From assembly GCA_963779735.1 (NCBI GenBank), contig CAVZZJ010000010.1, forward strand, positions 72,143 to 136,142: a stretch of 64,000 nucleotides of DNA. Reading direction: 5' to 3'. This document shows positions 26,008 to 35,449 of this stretch, piece by piece. The stretch is from Bog-473 sp963779735 (GTDB lineage: Bacteria; Actinomycetota; Acidimicrobiia; Acidimicrobiales; RAAP-2). How positions within the stretch are numbered: position 1 is the stretch's first letter; each line of letters starts with the position of its first letter. A program made the position numbers and the translations under genes. Below the pieces are notes generated by a model. The model was not told where the DNA came from. It ran no database searches and worked only from the letters and a program-made list of their open reading frames with translations.

Positions 26008-27434
26008 CGGCGGCGAACCTCGAGACGTCGAGCGACCGCGCCGCCTGAGCGATACGCTCCGCCCACGGCCGTGCCCGTTCGAGCTCGCCGGCCAGTCGAA
26101 GCAGGATCGCCTCCTCGAGCGGGCGCCCGACGAGCTGCAGCCCGATCGGGAGGCCGTCGCCGGACCAACCGAGCGGAAGGCTGATCGCCGGCTGACCGGA
26201 GACGTTGAACGGTTGGGCGAAGTTCGGGAACGTCGTGAACCGGGCTTGGTGCGTCTCGTTGTCGTCGTCCCAGCGGGCCCAGGTCACCGGCGGGGGCCGC
26301 ATGCCGACGGTCGGCGTCACGAGGATGTCGATCGTCGACCAGAGCTCGCGGAAGCGCCGCCCCGCCACTCGGGCCGACTGCACCCAGCCATGGTGCTCAA
26401 GGAGGGTCAAGGTCGCCAGGTGCGTCACCATTCCTCTGTTCCTCGGCTCGACGCGGTCGAAGTCGGCCTCCGACACGAGTGCGGCGGCGCCCGGCACCTC
26501 CATCGGACCGAACGCCGCCGCGCAGGATGACGTCCCAGGCGGGCGTCGCCGGCTCGACGTGGTGTCCGAGCGCCTCGAGGAGGTGAGCGACGTCATCGGC
26601 GGCGCCGGCACAGTCGGGTTCCACGACTCCCATCGGCGGGGTGGTGCAGACACCGATGCGCAGCCGGTCCCCGTCCTCCCGCGCCGCTTCGGCGAACGAG
26701 CGACCGCGCCCCGGCGTCCACGGCCCGGTGGGTGCGAGCACGTCGAGGCAGGCGGCCGCGTCGCGGACAGACCGGGACAGCACGCCGGGCCCCGACATCC
26801 CGAAGTAGGCGGGCCCTTCCTCCGGACCGAACGCAACGAGGCCCCGCGACGGCTTCAGCCCGACGAGGCCGCACCACGCCGCCGGCACACGCACCGAACC
26901 GGCACCGTCGGTGCCGTGCGCAACGGCGCACAAGCCTGCGGCGACCGCCGCCGCCGCGCCCCCGCTGGAGCCTCCGGGAGTCCGGGAGAGGTCCCACGGA
27001 TTGCGGCATCGGCCGTTGAGCTTGGAGACCGTCATGTCGCTGCAAAACTCGGGGACGTTCGTCTTGCCAAGGACCGCGAATCCGCCGTCGCGCAGCCGCC
27101 GGACGACCGGACCGTCGTTGGCGGCGACGTTGCCGGCGAGCGCCTCGCACGAGTGGGTAGTGGGCAAGCCGGCGACGTCCTCCACGTCCTTTATGGAGAG
27201 CGTGACCCCTTCGAACGGACGGAAGTCCGCGCCGCCGCCACTGCGCCGCCGACCGTCCACCTCCGATGCTCGCGCCAGCGCGCCCGGCGCGTCGACCGCG
27301 ACGAAGGCACGCACCACCCGGTCGAAGCGCTCAATGCGGTCGAGGTAGGCGCGGACGAGCTCCGCCGCCGAGACCTCGCCGGCTCGGATCGCCTCGGCCT
27401 GGCCGCACGCGTCTCCGAACAGCAGCTCGTCCAT
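26000..27434 (-). pseudogene. Amidase signature family hydrolase, interrupted by a frameshift
   Basis: The N-terminal frame (ATG 27434, GGAG five bases upstream) has MDELLFGDACGQAEAIRAGE, catalytic Lys in VTLSIKDVEDVAG and the Gly/Ser motif SRTPGGSSGGAAAAVAAGLC, up to WDVILRGG. The remainder (AAAFGPMEVPGAAALVSEAD, then VTPTVGMRPPPV and QPAISLPLGWSGDGLPIGLQ) lies in the next frame. One extra base in the GC-repeat at about 26512-26524 explains it. Joined, the protein is about 478 residues, normal for the family. It would hydrolyse an amide or nitrile-derived bond. It precedes the P450 and is divergent from the LLM gene across 246 bp. An indel error is likelier than decay. Confidence 0.88.
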
Positions 27435-27680
27435 GCCCACTCCGCTCACGGCCCAGCGGTCGCGGTGCGCCCCCATGGCGCGGGGCCGAATCGGGCCCCC
27501 GAACCGCTCCGCCTGGCCTGCGGGGCGAACGGGGAGGTGCCCGTGTGGAGGTTGACGCCGATCGAGTCGGTCATGTACTCACCGGCACGCTGGTCACCTT
27601 TGAAAGTGTACGGTGCGCGAGCGCGGCTTACGTCCGATGTGTGGTGGCCGCCCTTGGTGGCGACTGCTAGAAGGAGGAGA

Positions 27681-28619
27681 ATGACCAAGCCGCAGCTCTC
27701 GAACATGCTGAGATCCTTCTATCCGAACGATCCGGTCGACTGGACGCCGCTCCTCGAAGATGCCGAGGCCCTGGACCAGGCCGGCTTCGACCGCCTGGTG
27801 CTGTCCGACCATGTTGTCTTCGGAGAACGCCTGGACGAGTACGGGCGTCCGGAGATCGGTGGTTCTGCCGGAGGCCGGCAGCCCACGGGGCCCGACGGCC
27901 ACTGGCTGGAGCCACTTTCCACTCTCGCGGTTATTGCCGGGAGGACGTCCCGAATTCGCCTCGGGACCAACATCCTCATCGCCGCCCTGCGTCGCCCCGT
28001 CGTGCTGGCCAAGTCGGCCGCCACGATCGACGTACTTTCTGGTGGGCGCTTGGACCTCGGAGTGGGGGTGGGGTGGCAGAGGGAGGAGTACGAGGCGGCC
28101 GGCCTGTCGTTTGAGCGCCGCGGCGACCTCCTCGACGAAACTCTCCGAATCTGCCGGACCTTGTGGACGGAGCAGGTGGCGGCCTACGACTCGTCCGAGC
28201 TTCGCTTCGACCGCATTCACATGATGCCCAAGCCCCGTCAGCGCGGAGGTGTCCCGATCTGGGTAAGCGGTACGGTGAATCGCCGGGTGGCGTGCCGGCT
28301 GGCCGAGTTCGGCGCCGGTTGGATCCCCTGGGGCGACGCGGCTGCCGACACGGCTCGGGGCATCCGAGCGATGGGCCACCTTCTCTCCGAGCTGGGTAAG
28401 GACATGCAGTCGATAGAGGTGGTCGGCGCGCTTCCCATCAGGACGGTGGACGGTCGGATCGACGTTCCGGCCACGATGGCACCGGCGGGGGAACTCCTCG
28501 ACGCGGGCGTCACCGACTTCCGGATGAACCTCCGGATGCCGACCGACCGATCGGAAGCGCTCGATCTTCTCTCGCCAATCGTGCAAGCCTTCCGGACGGC
28601 GGTTGGCCGACCGGACTAG
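27681..28619 (+). CDS. LLM-class flavin-dependent (F420/FMN) oxidoreductase
   Basis: 312 residues. AAGGAGGAG precedes the ATG at 27681; the frame is open far upstream but that part is antisense to the amidase. The luciferase-like TIM barrel shows LVLSDHVVFGERL, RIRLGTNILIAALRRPVVLA, VLSGGRLDLGVGVGWQREEY and GVPIWVSG. The pattern SDHV and the LGVGVGWQREEYEA segment are typical of F420-dependent members in actinobacteria. Predicted to reduce or mono-oxygenate a catabolic intermediate. It is followed by a SnoaL-like gene. Confidence 0.9.
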   Translation: MTKPQLSNMLRSFYPNDPVDWTPLLEDAEALDQAGFDRLVLSDHVVFGERLDEYGRPEIGGSAGGRQPTGPDGHWLEPLSTLAVIAGRTSRIRLGTNILIAALRRPVVLAKSAATIDVLSGGRLDLGVGVGWQREEYEAAGLSFERRGDLLDETLRICRTLWTEQVAAYDSSELRFDRIHMMPKPRQRGGVPIWVSGTVNRRVACRLAEFGAGWIPWGDAAADTARGIRAMGHLLSELGKDMQSIEVVGALPIRTVDGRIDVPATMAPAGELLDAGVTDFRMNLRMPTDRSEALDLLSPIVQAFRTAVGRPD

Positions 28620-28688
28620 AAGGGGCAGCTGCGAGCGTTGCCGCTGTTCCCTTCGGTTACGATCCCTGAGACCGAGCGGAGGTTTGCC

Positions 28689-29108
28689 GTGCAGCAGTGG
28701 AACGATCAGTTGTCAATCAGGGATGTCATCGATCGTTACGCCGCCGCGCTGGACGTGCGGGACTGGGAGGACGTTCGCAGTTGCTTCACTGCGAACTGCC
28801 ATGCTGACTACGAGCGCTTCGGAAGTTGGACAGAGCGTGAGCCATTTGTCGCGTGGCTCGATGCCATCCATCGCGACGTCGGGCGAACGCTGCACCGGAT
28901 CGCCAATCATCAGATGAGGATCCACCCTGACCGCGCCACAGCAACCTCGTACCTCGACGCCCTCTTGCACGTACGTCACGGGGACCACGATCTGCTTCAC
29001 GTGGTCGGCACCTACGTCGACGAGCTCGTCCGCACCGAAGACGGGTGGAGAATCAGCCGCCGGCGCTTCGAGACGTTCCTGCGGCGATGGGAGAAGCTCA
29101 GGGCGTGA
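28689..29108 (+). CDS. SnoaL-like/NTF2-fold protein
   Basis: 139 residues. The GTG at 28689 has GCGGAGG six bases upstream, which is better than the ATG at 28638. The alpha+beta cone fold is indicated by SIRDVIDRYAAALDVRDWED, CFTANCHADYERFGSW, ATATSYLDALLHV and a final DGWRISRRRFETFLRRWE. Such proteins include ketosteroid isomerases, polyketide cyclases and hydroxylating dioxygenase beta subunits. The cluster makes an isomerase/dehydratase role plausible. Its 3' end overlaps that of the convergent TetR gene by 11 bases. Confidence 0.82.
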   Translation: MQQWNDQLSIRDVIDRYAAALDVRDWEDVRSCFTANCHADYERFGSWTEREPFVAWLDAIHRDVGRTLHRIANHQMRIHPDRATATSYLDALLHVRHGDHDLLHVVGTYVDELVRTEDGWRISRRRFETFLRRWEKLRA

Positions 29109-29739
29109 CGATGGGCCGCGGGCTGCGTCGCGGCCGGGAGTTCGTCACCTCCAACTCGGGGAGTGTCTGTACCATCCTGAACGCGCGGTGGATGAGTTCG
29201 AAGAGATCACTGGACGCGTCCCGAAGCCACTGCTCGTAGGCCACGCTCGCAGCGCTGTGCGAGACGTGGGCCGCGAGCTGCGCACCGATATCGTCGGGGG
29301 GGACGCCCATGCGTCGCGCTGCATAGCGTGCAACGACGGCAATCCAGTCGATGTGCCGGAGCGCGGAGTTGGCCCGCAGCGCCGGCGTGTGCAGGATGAG
29401 CTCCATCCGCTCGCGGTGTGCAAGGGGCCCATCGGTGTGCAGCCGGTTGAACCGCACCACTGCGTCCGCGATGACCTCGAACATCGGTTGGTCGTCCGGC
29501 ACCGACGAGAACCACTCATCGAGATCATCGAGCAGCGATTCGAAGTCGCCGAACGGAATGTCGTTCTTCGAGGAGAAGTACCGGAAGAAGGTCCGACGCG
29601 AGATCCCGGCAGCTGCGGCGATGTCCTCAACCGGAGTCTCGTCGAACCCGCGCGCCGCAAACACCTCGAGGGCCACCTTCTCTATGGCCTCAATGGACGT
29701 CAGGTATTGCCCTCTCGTCCCGTCACGGTTTCTCGCCAT
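29098..29739 (-). CDS. TetR-family regulator resembling MftR (mycofactocin system)
   Basis: 213 residues. The HTH region VEDIAAAAGISRRTFFRYFSSKNDIPFGDF and the ligand domain with HRERMELILHTPALRANSAL closely recall MftR, whose family keeps SRRTFFRYF-x-SKND and the ALRHADW motif (here ALRHIDW). MftR-type regulators respond to long-chain acyl-CoA in mycobacteria; that is family knowledge, not shown here. The gene lies 21 bp downstream of the molybdenum hydroxylase gene, so it may be cotranscribed with it. It is a candidate regulator for the catabolic region. Confidence 0.86.
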   Translation of the reverse strand: MARNRDGTRGQYLTSIEAIEKVALEVFAARGFDETPVEDIAAAAGISRRTFFRYFSSKNDIPFGDFESLLDDLDEWFSSVPDDQPMFEVIADAVVRFNRLHTDGPLAHRERMELILHTPALRANSALRHIDWIAVVARYAARRMGVPPDDIGAQLAAHVSHSAASVAYEQWLRDASSDLFELIHRAFRMVQTLPELEVTNSRPRRSPRPIVTP

Positions 29740-29760
29740 GGCACAGTTCCTTTCCAGGAT

Positions 29761-32100
29761 TTACGGCGCGGTGTCGATTGCCCTTTCAATCTGCTCCGAG
29801 ATGCTGGCCGGAGTCAGGGGTAAGCGGGTCAGGCACACCCCCAACGGGGCGAGGGCGTCGTTCACGGCGTTGACGACGGCCGGTGGAGCGCCGATGGCAC
29901 CGCCCTCTCCGACGCCCTTGTAGCCGCCGGGCATCGGACCGGGACTCTCCAGGTGGCCATACTCGATCACCGGCACCTCGGCGGAGGTGGGCAGCAGGTA
30001 GTCCATGAACGTCGTGCACAGCGGGTTGCCGCTCTCGTCGTAGGCGATCTGCTCGAGCAGGGCACCACCGATGCCCTGCACCGTGCCGCCCGCGATCTGG
30101 CCTTCCACGACGGCCGGGTTGATCATGGCCCCGCAGTCCTCGCTGACGATGTAGCGGAGGAGCTCGACCTGTCCCGTGGCGATATCGACCTCGCACGTAC
30201 ACACGTGGGTCGCGTTGGCCCAGTTGGACCGGGCGTTCGGGGCGAAGCGGCTGGTCGCTTCCAGACCGGGCGGTACGCCGGGCGGCAGGGACTCCGGGGA
30301 GAAGTACGCCAGTGCGGAGATCTCGGCGATGGGGATCCTCGCGGTGGGTGTCCCTCGGACGCTCGCCCAGCCTTGGGCGACTTCGATGTCGTCGACCGCG
30401 GCTTCCAGGCGGTGGGCGGCGATGGCCGCGATACGGGCTCGCAACACGCCGGCGGTCTCGGCGATGGCGCCGGCGAGCATCGCCCCGCTGCGGCTCCCCC
30501 CGGTGCCGGCGCCGAACCCAGAGAGTGCGGTATCCCCTTGGATCGTGTTCACGTCGTCCATGGCGACACCCAGAGCGTCGGCCGTGAGCTGGACGACGGT
30601 CGTCTCCAGGCTGTTGCCCGCGGAGCCACCGGCAATGTAGACGTTGACCATCCCGGTGGGTTCGATGCGGATGGTCGCGGCCTCGGTCCCGAAGATGCCG
30701 AACACCGGTGTGGTCGGTTCGACGTAGTTGGAGAAGCCGACGCCGAGGTACCGCCCCGCCTCCCGCGCCGCCGCCTGCTCGTCGCGGAAGGCTACGTAGT
30801 CGAGCATGGCGACTGCTTGTTCGAACGTCTCCAAGGGGCTGGTGCAGTCGTAGCGCAGGCCGTTCGGGTTCGAGTACGGCATCTCGTCGAGCCGCAGGAG
30901 ATTCCGGCGGCGCAGCTCGACCGGGTCGATACCCATCCGGCGGGCGGCGATGTCGAGGACGACCTCCCGAGCAAGCGTCTCGTACTGCCATGGGCCGCGG
31001 TACCCCGAGCGTCCCGCGGTGTTGGTGTAGACGGAGCGCAGCCGGAAGCCGGCGGCGGGAACGCGGTAGGGCCCGGGGAACAGGGCGCCGACAAGGGTGG
31101 CAGGCATCGCCGGCCAGGGCGTGGGATACGACCCGGCGTCGGACACGAAGTCGAGGTGCACAACCTGGATCACGCCGTCGTCATCGAAGGCCATGCGGAC
31201 ATCGGCGTGCTCGTGGCGTGACCAACCCGCCGACGTCAGGTTCTCCTGCCGGTCCTCGATCCACTTCACCGCCGCCGGCAGCTTCGTCGCAGCGAGCATG
31301 AGGCACATCTCCTCCCGGAGCACGAAGATCTTCTGGCCGAAGCCACCGCCCGTGTCGCGGGCGATGGCCCGCACTCGGTGCTCCGCTATGCCGAGCAGGC
31401 GGGCGCAGAACGCCCGGTGCTCGTGGGGCGCCTGGGTGGCGACCCAGATGGTGATCTCGCCGAGCCCTGGCTCGTGTTCGATCACTATGCCGCGGGTTTC
31501 GATCGGTACGGCGGCGTAGGCCTGCTGGTGGACGGACTCCTCGACCACGTGAGCGGCCGACGCGAACGCTTCTTCGAGAGCGGGGGAGGCCGGCGCGCCG
31601 TCGTCGTGGATCACGTTGCTGCCGTAGGCCTCGTGGACGAGCACCCCGCTTTCGATGGCGGCGACGTAGTCGACGATGGGAGCGAGGGGCTCATAGTCGA
31701 CCACCACCCGCTCACAGGCGTCCTCGGCGATGTACCGGTTGTCGGCGACAACGAGGGCGACCGGGTCGCCCACGAAGCGCACTTCGCCCTCGGCGAGCGG
31801 CGGTCGCGGCGTCTCCGGCGAGCCCGGACCGAGTTGTGAGTGCCACTGCTCGTGCACACCCGGGTTGAGGTCCTCGGCGACGAACACGGCGCGGACGCCG
31901 GGTAGCGCACGCGCCTCGGCCGTGTCGATCGACACGATCCGGCCCCGGGCGAGAGGACTGCGCACGAAGCTCGCATGGAGCATGCCCGGCCGCATGATGT
32001 CGTCGACGTAGGTGCCGTTGCCGCGCAGGAGTCGGGCGTCCTCGACGCGGTTGATCCGGCTGCCGGCGTAGCGGGTGAACCCCGCTGCGCCGGACGTCAC
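29761..32100 (-). CDS. Xanthine dehydrogenase/CoxL-family molybdopterin-binding subunit
   Basis: 779 residues from a GTG at 32100 that has AGGAG seven bases upstream; an ATG at 32160 lacks a ribosome site. It has the aldehyde-oxidase N-terminal domain (INRVEDARLLRGNGTYVDDI), molybdopterin-binding segments (TGGGFGQKIF, GYRGPWQYETLAREVV) and the catalytic Glu in GVGEGGAIGAPP about 48 residues from the C-terminus. The AYRCSFR loop of true CO dehydrogenase is absent. Such enzymes hydroxylate an aldehyde or N-heterocycle with water. The partner [2Fe-2S] and FAD subunits are not adjacent. Its 5' end carries a 41-bp duplication. Confidence 0.92.
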   Translation of the reverse strand: MTSGAAGFTRYAGSRINRVEDARLLRGNGTYVDDIMRPGMLHASFVRSPLARGRIVSIDTAEARALPGVRAVFVAEDLNPGVHEQWHSQLGPGSPETPRPPLAEGEVRFVGDPVALVVADNRYIAEDACERVVVDYEPLAPIVDYVAAIESGVLVHEAYGSNVIHDDGAPASPALEEAFASAAHVVEESVHQQAYAAVPIETRGIVIEHEPGLGEITIWVATQAPHEHRAFCARLLGIAEHRVRAIARDTGGGFGQKIFVLREEMCLMLAATKLPAAVKWIEDRQENLTSAGWSRHEHADVRMAFDDDGVIQVVHLDFVSDAGSYPTPWPAMPATLVGALFPGPYRVPAAGFRLRSVYTNTAGRSGYRGPWQYETLAREVVLDIAARRMGIDPVELRRRNLLRLDEMPYSNPNGLRYDCTSPLETFEQAVAMLDYVAFRDEQAAAREAGRYLGVGFSNYVEPTTPVFGIFGTEAATIRIEPTGMVNVYIAGGSAGNSLETTVVQLTADALGVAMDDVNTIQGDTALSGFGAGTGGSRSGAMLAGAIAETAGVLRARIAAIAAHRLEAAVDDIEVAQGWASVRGTPTARIPIAEISALAYFSPESLPPGVPPGLEATSRFAPNARSNWANATHVCTCEVDIATGQVELLRYIVSEDCGAMINPAVVEGQIAGGTVQGIGGALLEQIAYDESGNPLCTTFMDYLLPTSAEVPVIEYGHLESPGPMPGGYKGVGEGGAIGAPPAVVNAVNDALAPLGVCLTRLPLTPASISEQIERAIDTAP

Positions 32101-32157
32101 CCTCGCGCTCCTGCTCTGAACCCCGCTGCGGTGGTAGTCACCTTCGCGCTCCTGCTC
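32076..32157. repeat. 41-bp imperfect tandem duplication at the start of the molybdenum hydroxylase gene
   Basis: Two head-to-tail 41-bp units (32117-32157 and 32076-32116) differ at only a few positions. Both carry the ribosome-site region AGGAGCGCG and the downstream GCAGCGGGGTTCA. Since 41 is not a multiple of three, one unit is out of frame. The duplicate probably copied the original start region. Confidence 0.88.
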
Positions 32158-32205
32158 CATGGTGCGGTCGCCCGCGTGGTCGATGCGCCATATCGGGAGA
32201 GACCG

Positions 32206-33161
32206 TTACCTCGTTCCTTCCTCGGCGCTGCGGGTGCCGTGTGCGAAGGCGTCCAGCCCGGCATCGTGCGCGGAGTCCTCGTCGACCACCTCGTCCCAGT
32301 GGGCTACGAGGTCCTCCGCACTGGCGACCCCGATGCGCTCGGCCCAGCCGGCGTTGAGTGTGATGCCGAAGCGGCCATACCAACCGCCCCAGGCGCACAG
32401 GATCTGGCCGGTGACGGGACAGGTGGGATGGGTGAGCACGGTGACCATCGGGCTCACCCGCTCGGACTTGAACAGCTCTGCCGCCTGGGGGTTGCGGACC
32501 AGGTCGGCATCGGCGTCGGCGTGGAAGGTCGCCGACTCCAGCATGGCGAGGTGCATCCGGGTGCCGAGCGCACCAGGGGCCAGGAGGTTCGCCTTGATCC
32601 GGTGCGCCGCGCCCTCGAGCGCAATGGTCCGTGTCAGGCCGAGGAGGCCCGACTTCGCCGCGGCATAGTTGGCCTGGACGTGGGTTCCGAGCATCCCCGA
32701 GCTCGAAGTGACGGCAACGATCCGGCCACCTCCGCCCGCCTTCATCGCCTTGAACGCGGGGTGCAGGACGCGCATGACTCCTCGAAGGTTCACGTCTATG
32801 ACGTCGTCGAAGTCCTGGAGCGTCATCTCGTCGAACGGCTTGTCCCGCAGGATGGCGGCGTTCGCCACGACGGCGTCCAGCCGGCCCCACTGCTTTATCG
32901 CCTGCTCGGTGAGGCTGGCGGCACCTTCGGGGGTCGAGACGGATTCGGTATTGGCCACTGCCTCGCCGCCGGCTGCCCGGATCTCTTCCACGACGGCTTC
33001 GGCCAGACCCGGATCGCTCCCGCCGCCGAAGGGGTGACCGCCGAGGTCGTTCACCACCACCCGCGCCCCCGGCGGGCCAGTTCGAGTGCGTGGCTGCGGC
33101 CCATGCCGCCGCCGGCACCGGTGACCACCACCACGTCGCCGTCGAAGCTCAGAGTGCTCAT
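32206..33161 (-). pseudogene. SDR (17-beta-HSD4-like dehydrogenase), interrupted by a frameshift
   Basis: From ATG 33161: MSTLSFDGDVVVVTGAGGGM and GRSHALELARRG give the NAD(P)-binding motif TGxxxGxG, then translation stops early. The rest (VVNDLGGHPFGGGSDPG, NAAILRDKPFDEM, SSSGMLGTHVQANYAAAKSG with Ser-Tyr-Lys, and APGALGTRM) is in another frame. Adding one G to the C/G run at 33066-33070 joins them to about 318 residues. The N-terminal form with VVVNDLGG resembles the dehydrogenase part of peroxisomal multifunctional enzyme type 2, usual in steroid and fatty-acid catabolism. It is divergent from the acyl-CoA ligase gene. Confidence 0.87.
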
Positions 33162-33186
33162 TCTTTCCCCCGTCACGATGTCAACT

Positions 33187-33233
33187 CGACACTACTCCAC
33201 CCTGGCATTCAGTGCCACGGTCGAGTAGTGTCG
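33187..33233. promoter_or_regulatory. Nested palindromic operator between divergent SDR and acyl-CoA ligase genes
   Basis: A perfect 11-bp inverted repeat CGACACTACTC (33187-33197) / GAGTAGTGTCG (33223-33233) encloses a second palindrome TGGCA-N5-TGCCA (33203-33217), all centred at 33210. The inner motif recurs at 47382 and 50022. It lies 42 bp upstream of the SDR start and 22 bp upstream of the ligase start. A dimeric regulator acting on both promoters is likely. Confidence 0.78.
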
Positions 33234-33238
33234 CCCCC

Positions 33239-34945
33239 GTGAGGAGCAGTGTCACCCCCGTGGGGGAGTCGGAGACGCTCACCGGGCCACCGCTGCGGGA
33301 CGCCTCGGGCATCGGCGCCCTCACCCTCGGCGGCGTCCTCACCGAACGGTGTGCACGGTTCGCCGACAACGAGGCGCTCGTCTTCGACGACCCGCTGCTC
33401 GGCGGCGCCACCGTCAGGTGGCGATATAGGGAGTTGGAGTCCCACGCCCGGCGCATCGCCAGGGCACTGCTGGCGACGGGCGTCGGGAAGGGTGCCCGGG
33501 TCGGCGTGCTCATGGGGAACAGACCCGAGGCGGTGGCGTCCCTCTTCGGCGCGGCCCTCGCCGGTACCGTCGCGGTGCCGCTGTCCACGTTCTCACCGAA
33601 GCCGGAGCTGTCCTATCTCCTCGCGCACGCCGACATCAGCGTCCTCCTGCTCCAGACGGCGATGGGCGGCCACCGCTTCGCAGCCGATGTCGCCGAGCTG
33701 TGTCCGCTCGCCACCGGAGGCCTGCCGATCGCCGATCCCGCCTACCCGTACCTGCGCCACGCTGCCGCCCTCGGTCCGGAGCAGGACGCGTGCGGCATCG
33801 CTTCGTGGGAGTCGTTCCTGCAACGCGGCGACACGGTGGACGACGCGCTCCTGACCGCCGCCGCCGCCCAGGTGCACCCGTCGGATCTCGGGACCATCAT
33901 CTACAGCTCGGGAACGACCGCCCATCCAAAGGGGGTGCTGCACAACCACCAGGCGGTAGCGCTGCAGTGGTGGGTGCAGGCGGGACTGTTCGGCCGCGAC
34001 GAGTCGACCCGCGTGTGGTGCGCGTTGCCGCTCTTCTGGACCGCCGGCCTCAATCTGGCGATGGGCGCAACCCTCGCGGCCGGTGGGACGTGGGTGATGC
34101 AGGAGATGTTCGAGCCCGCCCACGCGCTGCGGCTCATGGAGCGAGAGCACGTGACCGAGCCGCACACGTTCGCGCACCAGGCTCGTGCGCTCGAGGAGCA
34201 CCCCGACTGGCCCTCGACGGACCTCTCCTCGTGCACCCGTGTGTTCGGCAAGTCGGTGTTCACCCGGCACCCAAGCGTGAAAGGCGACACGAGCTGGAAC
34301 ATGCCGGTGGGTTACGGCCTTTCCGAGACGTCGTCGTCCGTGACCGGATTCCCCTTCACGACGCCGCGTGCGGTGCTGCGCAAGGGGAGCTACGGGCGCC
34401 TGTTGCCCGGCAACGAGCTACGGGTCCTCGACCCCGAGACCGGCTGCTTCCTGGGCCCCGATGAGGAGGGAGAGCTCATCGTGCGCGGGCCGACCCTGAT
34501 GGAGCACCACGTCAAGCGGACACGCGCCGAGTGTTTCGACGCCGACGGCTTCTACCACACCGGCGACCTCGGCTCCTATGACCGGGACGGGTGCGTGTAC
34601 TTCGGCGGACGTCGGACGGAGATGATCAAGACCGGAGGCGCCAACGTGTCGCCGGCGGAGATTGAAATCCAGCTGCATGCGTTCGAGCCAATTAAGCTGG
34701 CGCGTGCGATCGGCGTCCCCGATGAGCGCCGTGACGAGATCGTGGTGCTGTGCGTCGAGCTCAAGGAACGGGCCACGGCGACCGAGGAGGACATCACGTC
34801 GTTCTTGCGCCAGCGGCTGGCGAGCTACAAGGTGCCCAAGCGCGTGCTGTTCTTCGGCGAGGGCCAGATCCCGATGAACGGCAATGGCATGAAGGTGCAG
34901 AACAAGCAGCTTCTGGCCATGGTGCTGGAGCGACTGAGCCAATGA
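33239..34945 (+). CDS. Acyl-CoA synthetase / AMP-dependent ligase
   Basis: 568 residues if the GTG at 33239 is used; a GTG at 33260 is possible. Signature motifs are present: phosphate loop IIYSSGTTAHPKGVLHNHQ, VGYGLSETSSSV, GFYHTGDLGSYDRDGCVYFG and GGRRTEMIKTGGANVSPAEI, with the C-terminal catalytic Lys near NGNGMKVQNK. It activates a carboxylic acid as the CoA thioester in two steps through an acyl-AMP. The downstream gene starts inside its stop codon (ATGA overlap), so they form an operon. Confidence 0.93.
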   Translation: MRSSVTPVGESETLTGPPLRDASGIGALTLGGVLTERCARFADNEALVFDDPLLGGATVRWRYRELESHARRIARALLATGVGKGARVGVLMGNRPEAVASLFGAALAGTVAVPLSTFSPKPELSYLLAHADISVLLLQTAMGGHRFAADVAELCPLATGGLPIADPAYPYLRHAAALGPEQDACGIASWESFLQRGDTVDDALLTAAAAQVHPSDLGTIIYSSGTTAHPKGVLHNHQAVALQWWVQAGLFGRDESTRVWCALPLFWTAGLNLAMGATLAAGGTWVMQEMFEPAHALRLMEREHVTEPHTFAHQARALEEHPDWPSTDLSSCTRVFGKSVFTRHPSVKGDTSWNMPVGYGLSETSSSVTGFPFTTPRAVLRKGSYGRLLPGNELRVLDPETGCFLGPDEEGELIVRGPTLMEHHVKRTRAECFDADGFYHTGDLGSYDRDGCVYFGGRRTEMIKTGGANVSPAEIEIQLHAFEPIKLARAIGVPDERRDEIVVLCVELKERATATEEDITSFLRQRLASYKVPKRVLFFGEGQIPMNGNGMKVQNKQLLAMVLERLSQ

Positions 34946-35406
34946 GCGAGAGCGGACAGCCCGTGCTCCGCCACGCGGACCTCTTCCACACGGGAATCGT
35001 CGTCGATGATTTAGCCTCCGCCAAGGAAGAGCTCGGTGAGCGGCTCGACGTTACGTGGCGAGAGGGTGGCGCCAACGTCAGGATGCTCACCGACGAGGGC
35101 GGACGCACGGTCCGAACGGCCTACGCGCTGTCGCGCGAGGGGCCACACCACGTCGAGCTGTGCCAGTCGATAGAGGGCACGCTGTGGACCGCCACCGCTC
35201 CGGGCCAGGCGCACCACCTCGGCTACTGGGTGGACGACGTGGCCGCCACCTCCGCCGCACTGCTACGGCTCGGTTCCGGGAGGATCGCCAGCATCGTCAT
35301 GGCCGACGATGCACCGCCGATGTGCGCGTACCACCGAACGAGGAACGGGCTGTGCGTCGAGATCGTCGATCGGGCCATGCAGCCAGTGCTGCTGCCAAGG
35401 GACTGA
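34942..35406 (+). CDS. VOC/glyoxalase-like metalloenzyme
   Basis: 154 residues. The ATG at 34942 overlaps the ligase stop (ATGA), the usual sign of coupled translation. The two beta-alpha-beta-beta-beta units begin LFHTGIVVDDLASAKEELGE and HHLGYWVDDVAATSAALLRL. Candidate metal ligands are His in LFHTG, the HHVEL Glu, the second-domain HHLG His and Glu in LCVEIVD. VOC proteins include epimerases, dioxygenases and isomerases such as methylmalonyl-CoA epimerase. The context between a ligase and a Rieske oxygenase suggests a step on a CoA-bound or oxygenated intermediate. Confidence 0.85.
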   Translation: MSESGQPVLRHADLFHTGIVVDDLASAKEELGERLDVTWREGGANVRMLTDEGGRTVRTAYALSREGPHHVELCQSIEGTLWTATAPGQAHHLGYWVDDVAATSAALLRLGSGRIASIVMADDAPPMCAYHRTRNGLCVEIVDRAMQPVLLPRD

Positions 35407-35449
35407 CTAGCGGCGTGATGGCGTCACGAGTGGAAGTCGAGGTTCGAAT

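Noticed and set aside
27475..27488. A TGGC...GCC sequence upstream of the amidase as another operator copy.
   Set aside because: Arms are only four bases and the spacing differs; expected by chance in GC-rich DNA.
26205..27680. Upstream part of the 804-codon plus frame before the LLM gene.
   Set aside because: It runs antisense to the amidase; the strong ribosome site at 27681 marks the true start.
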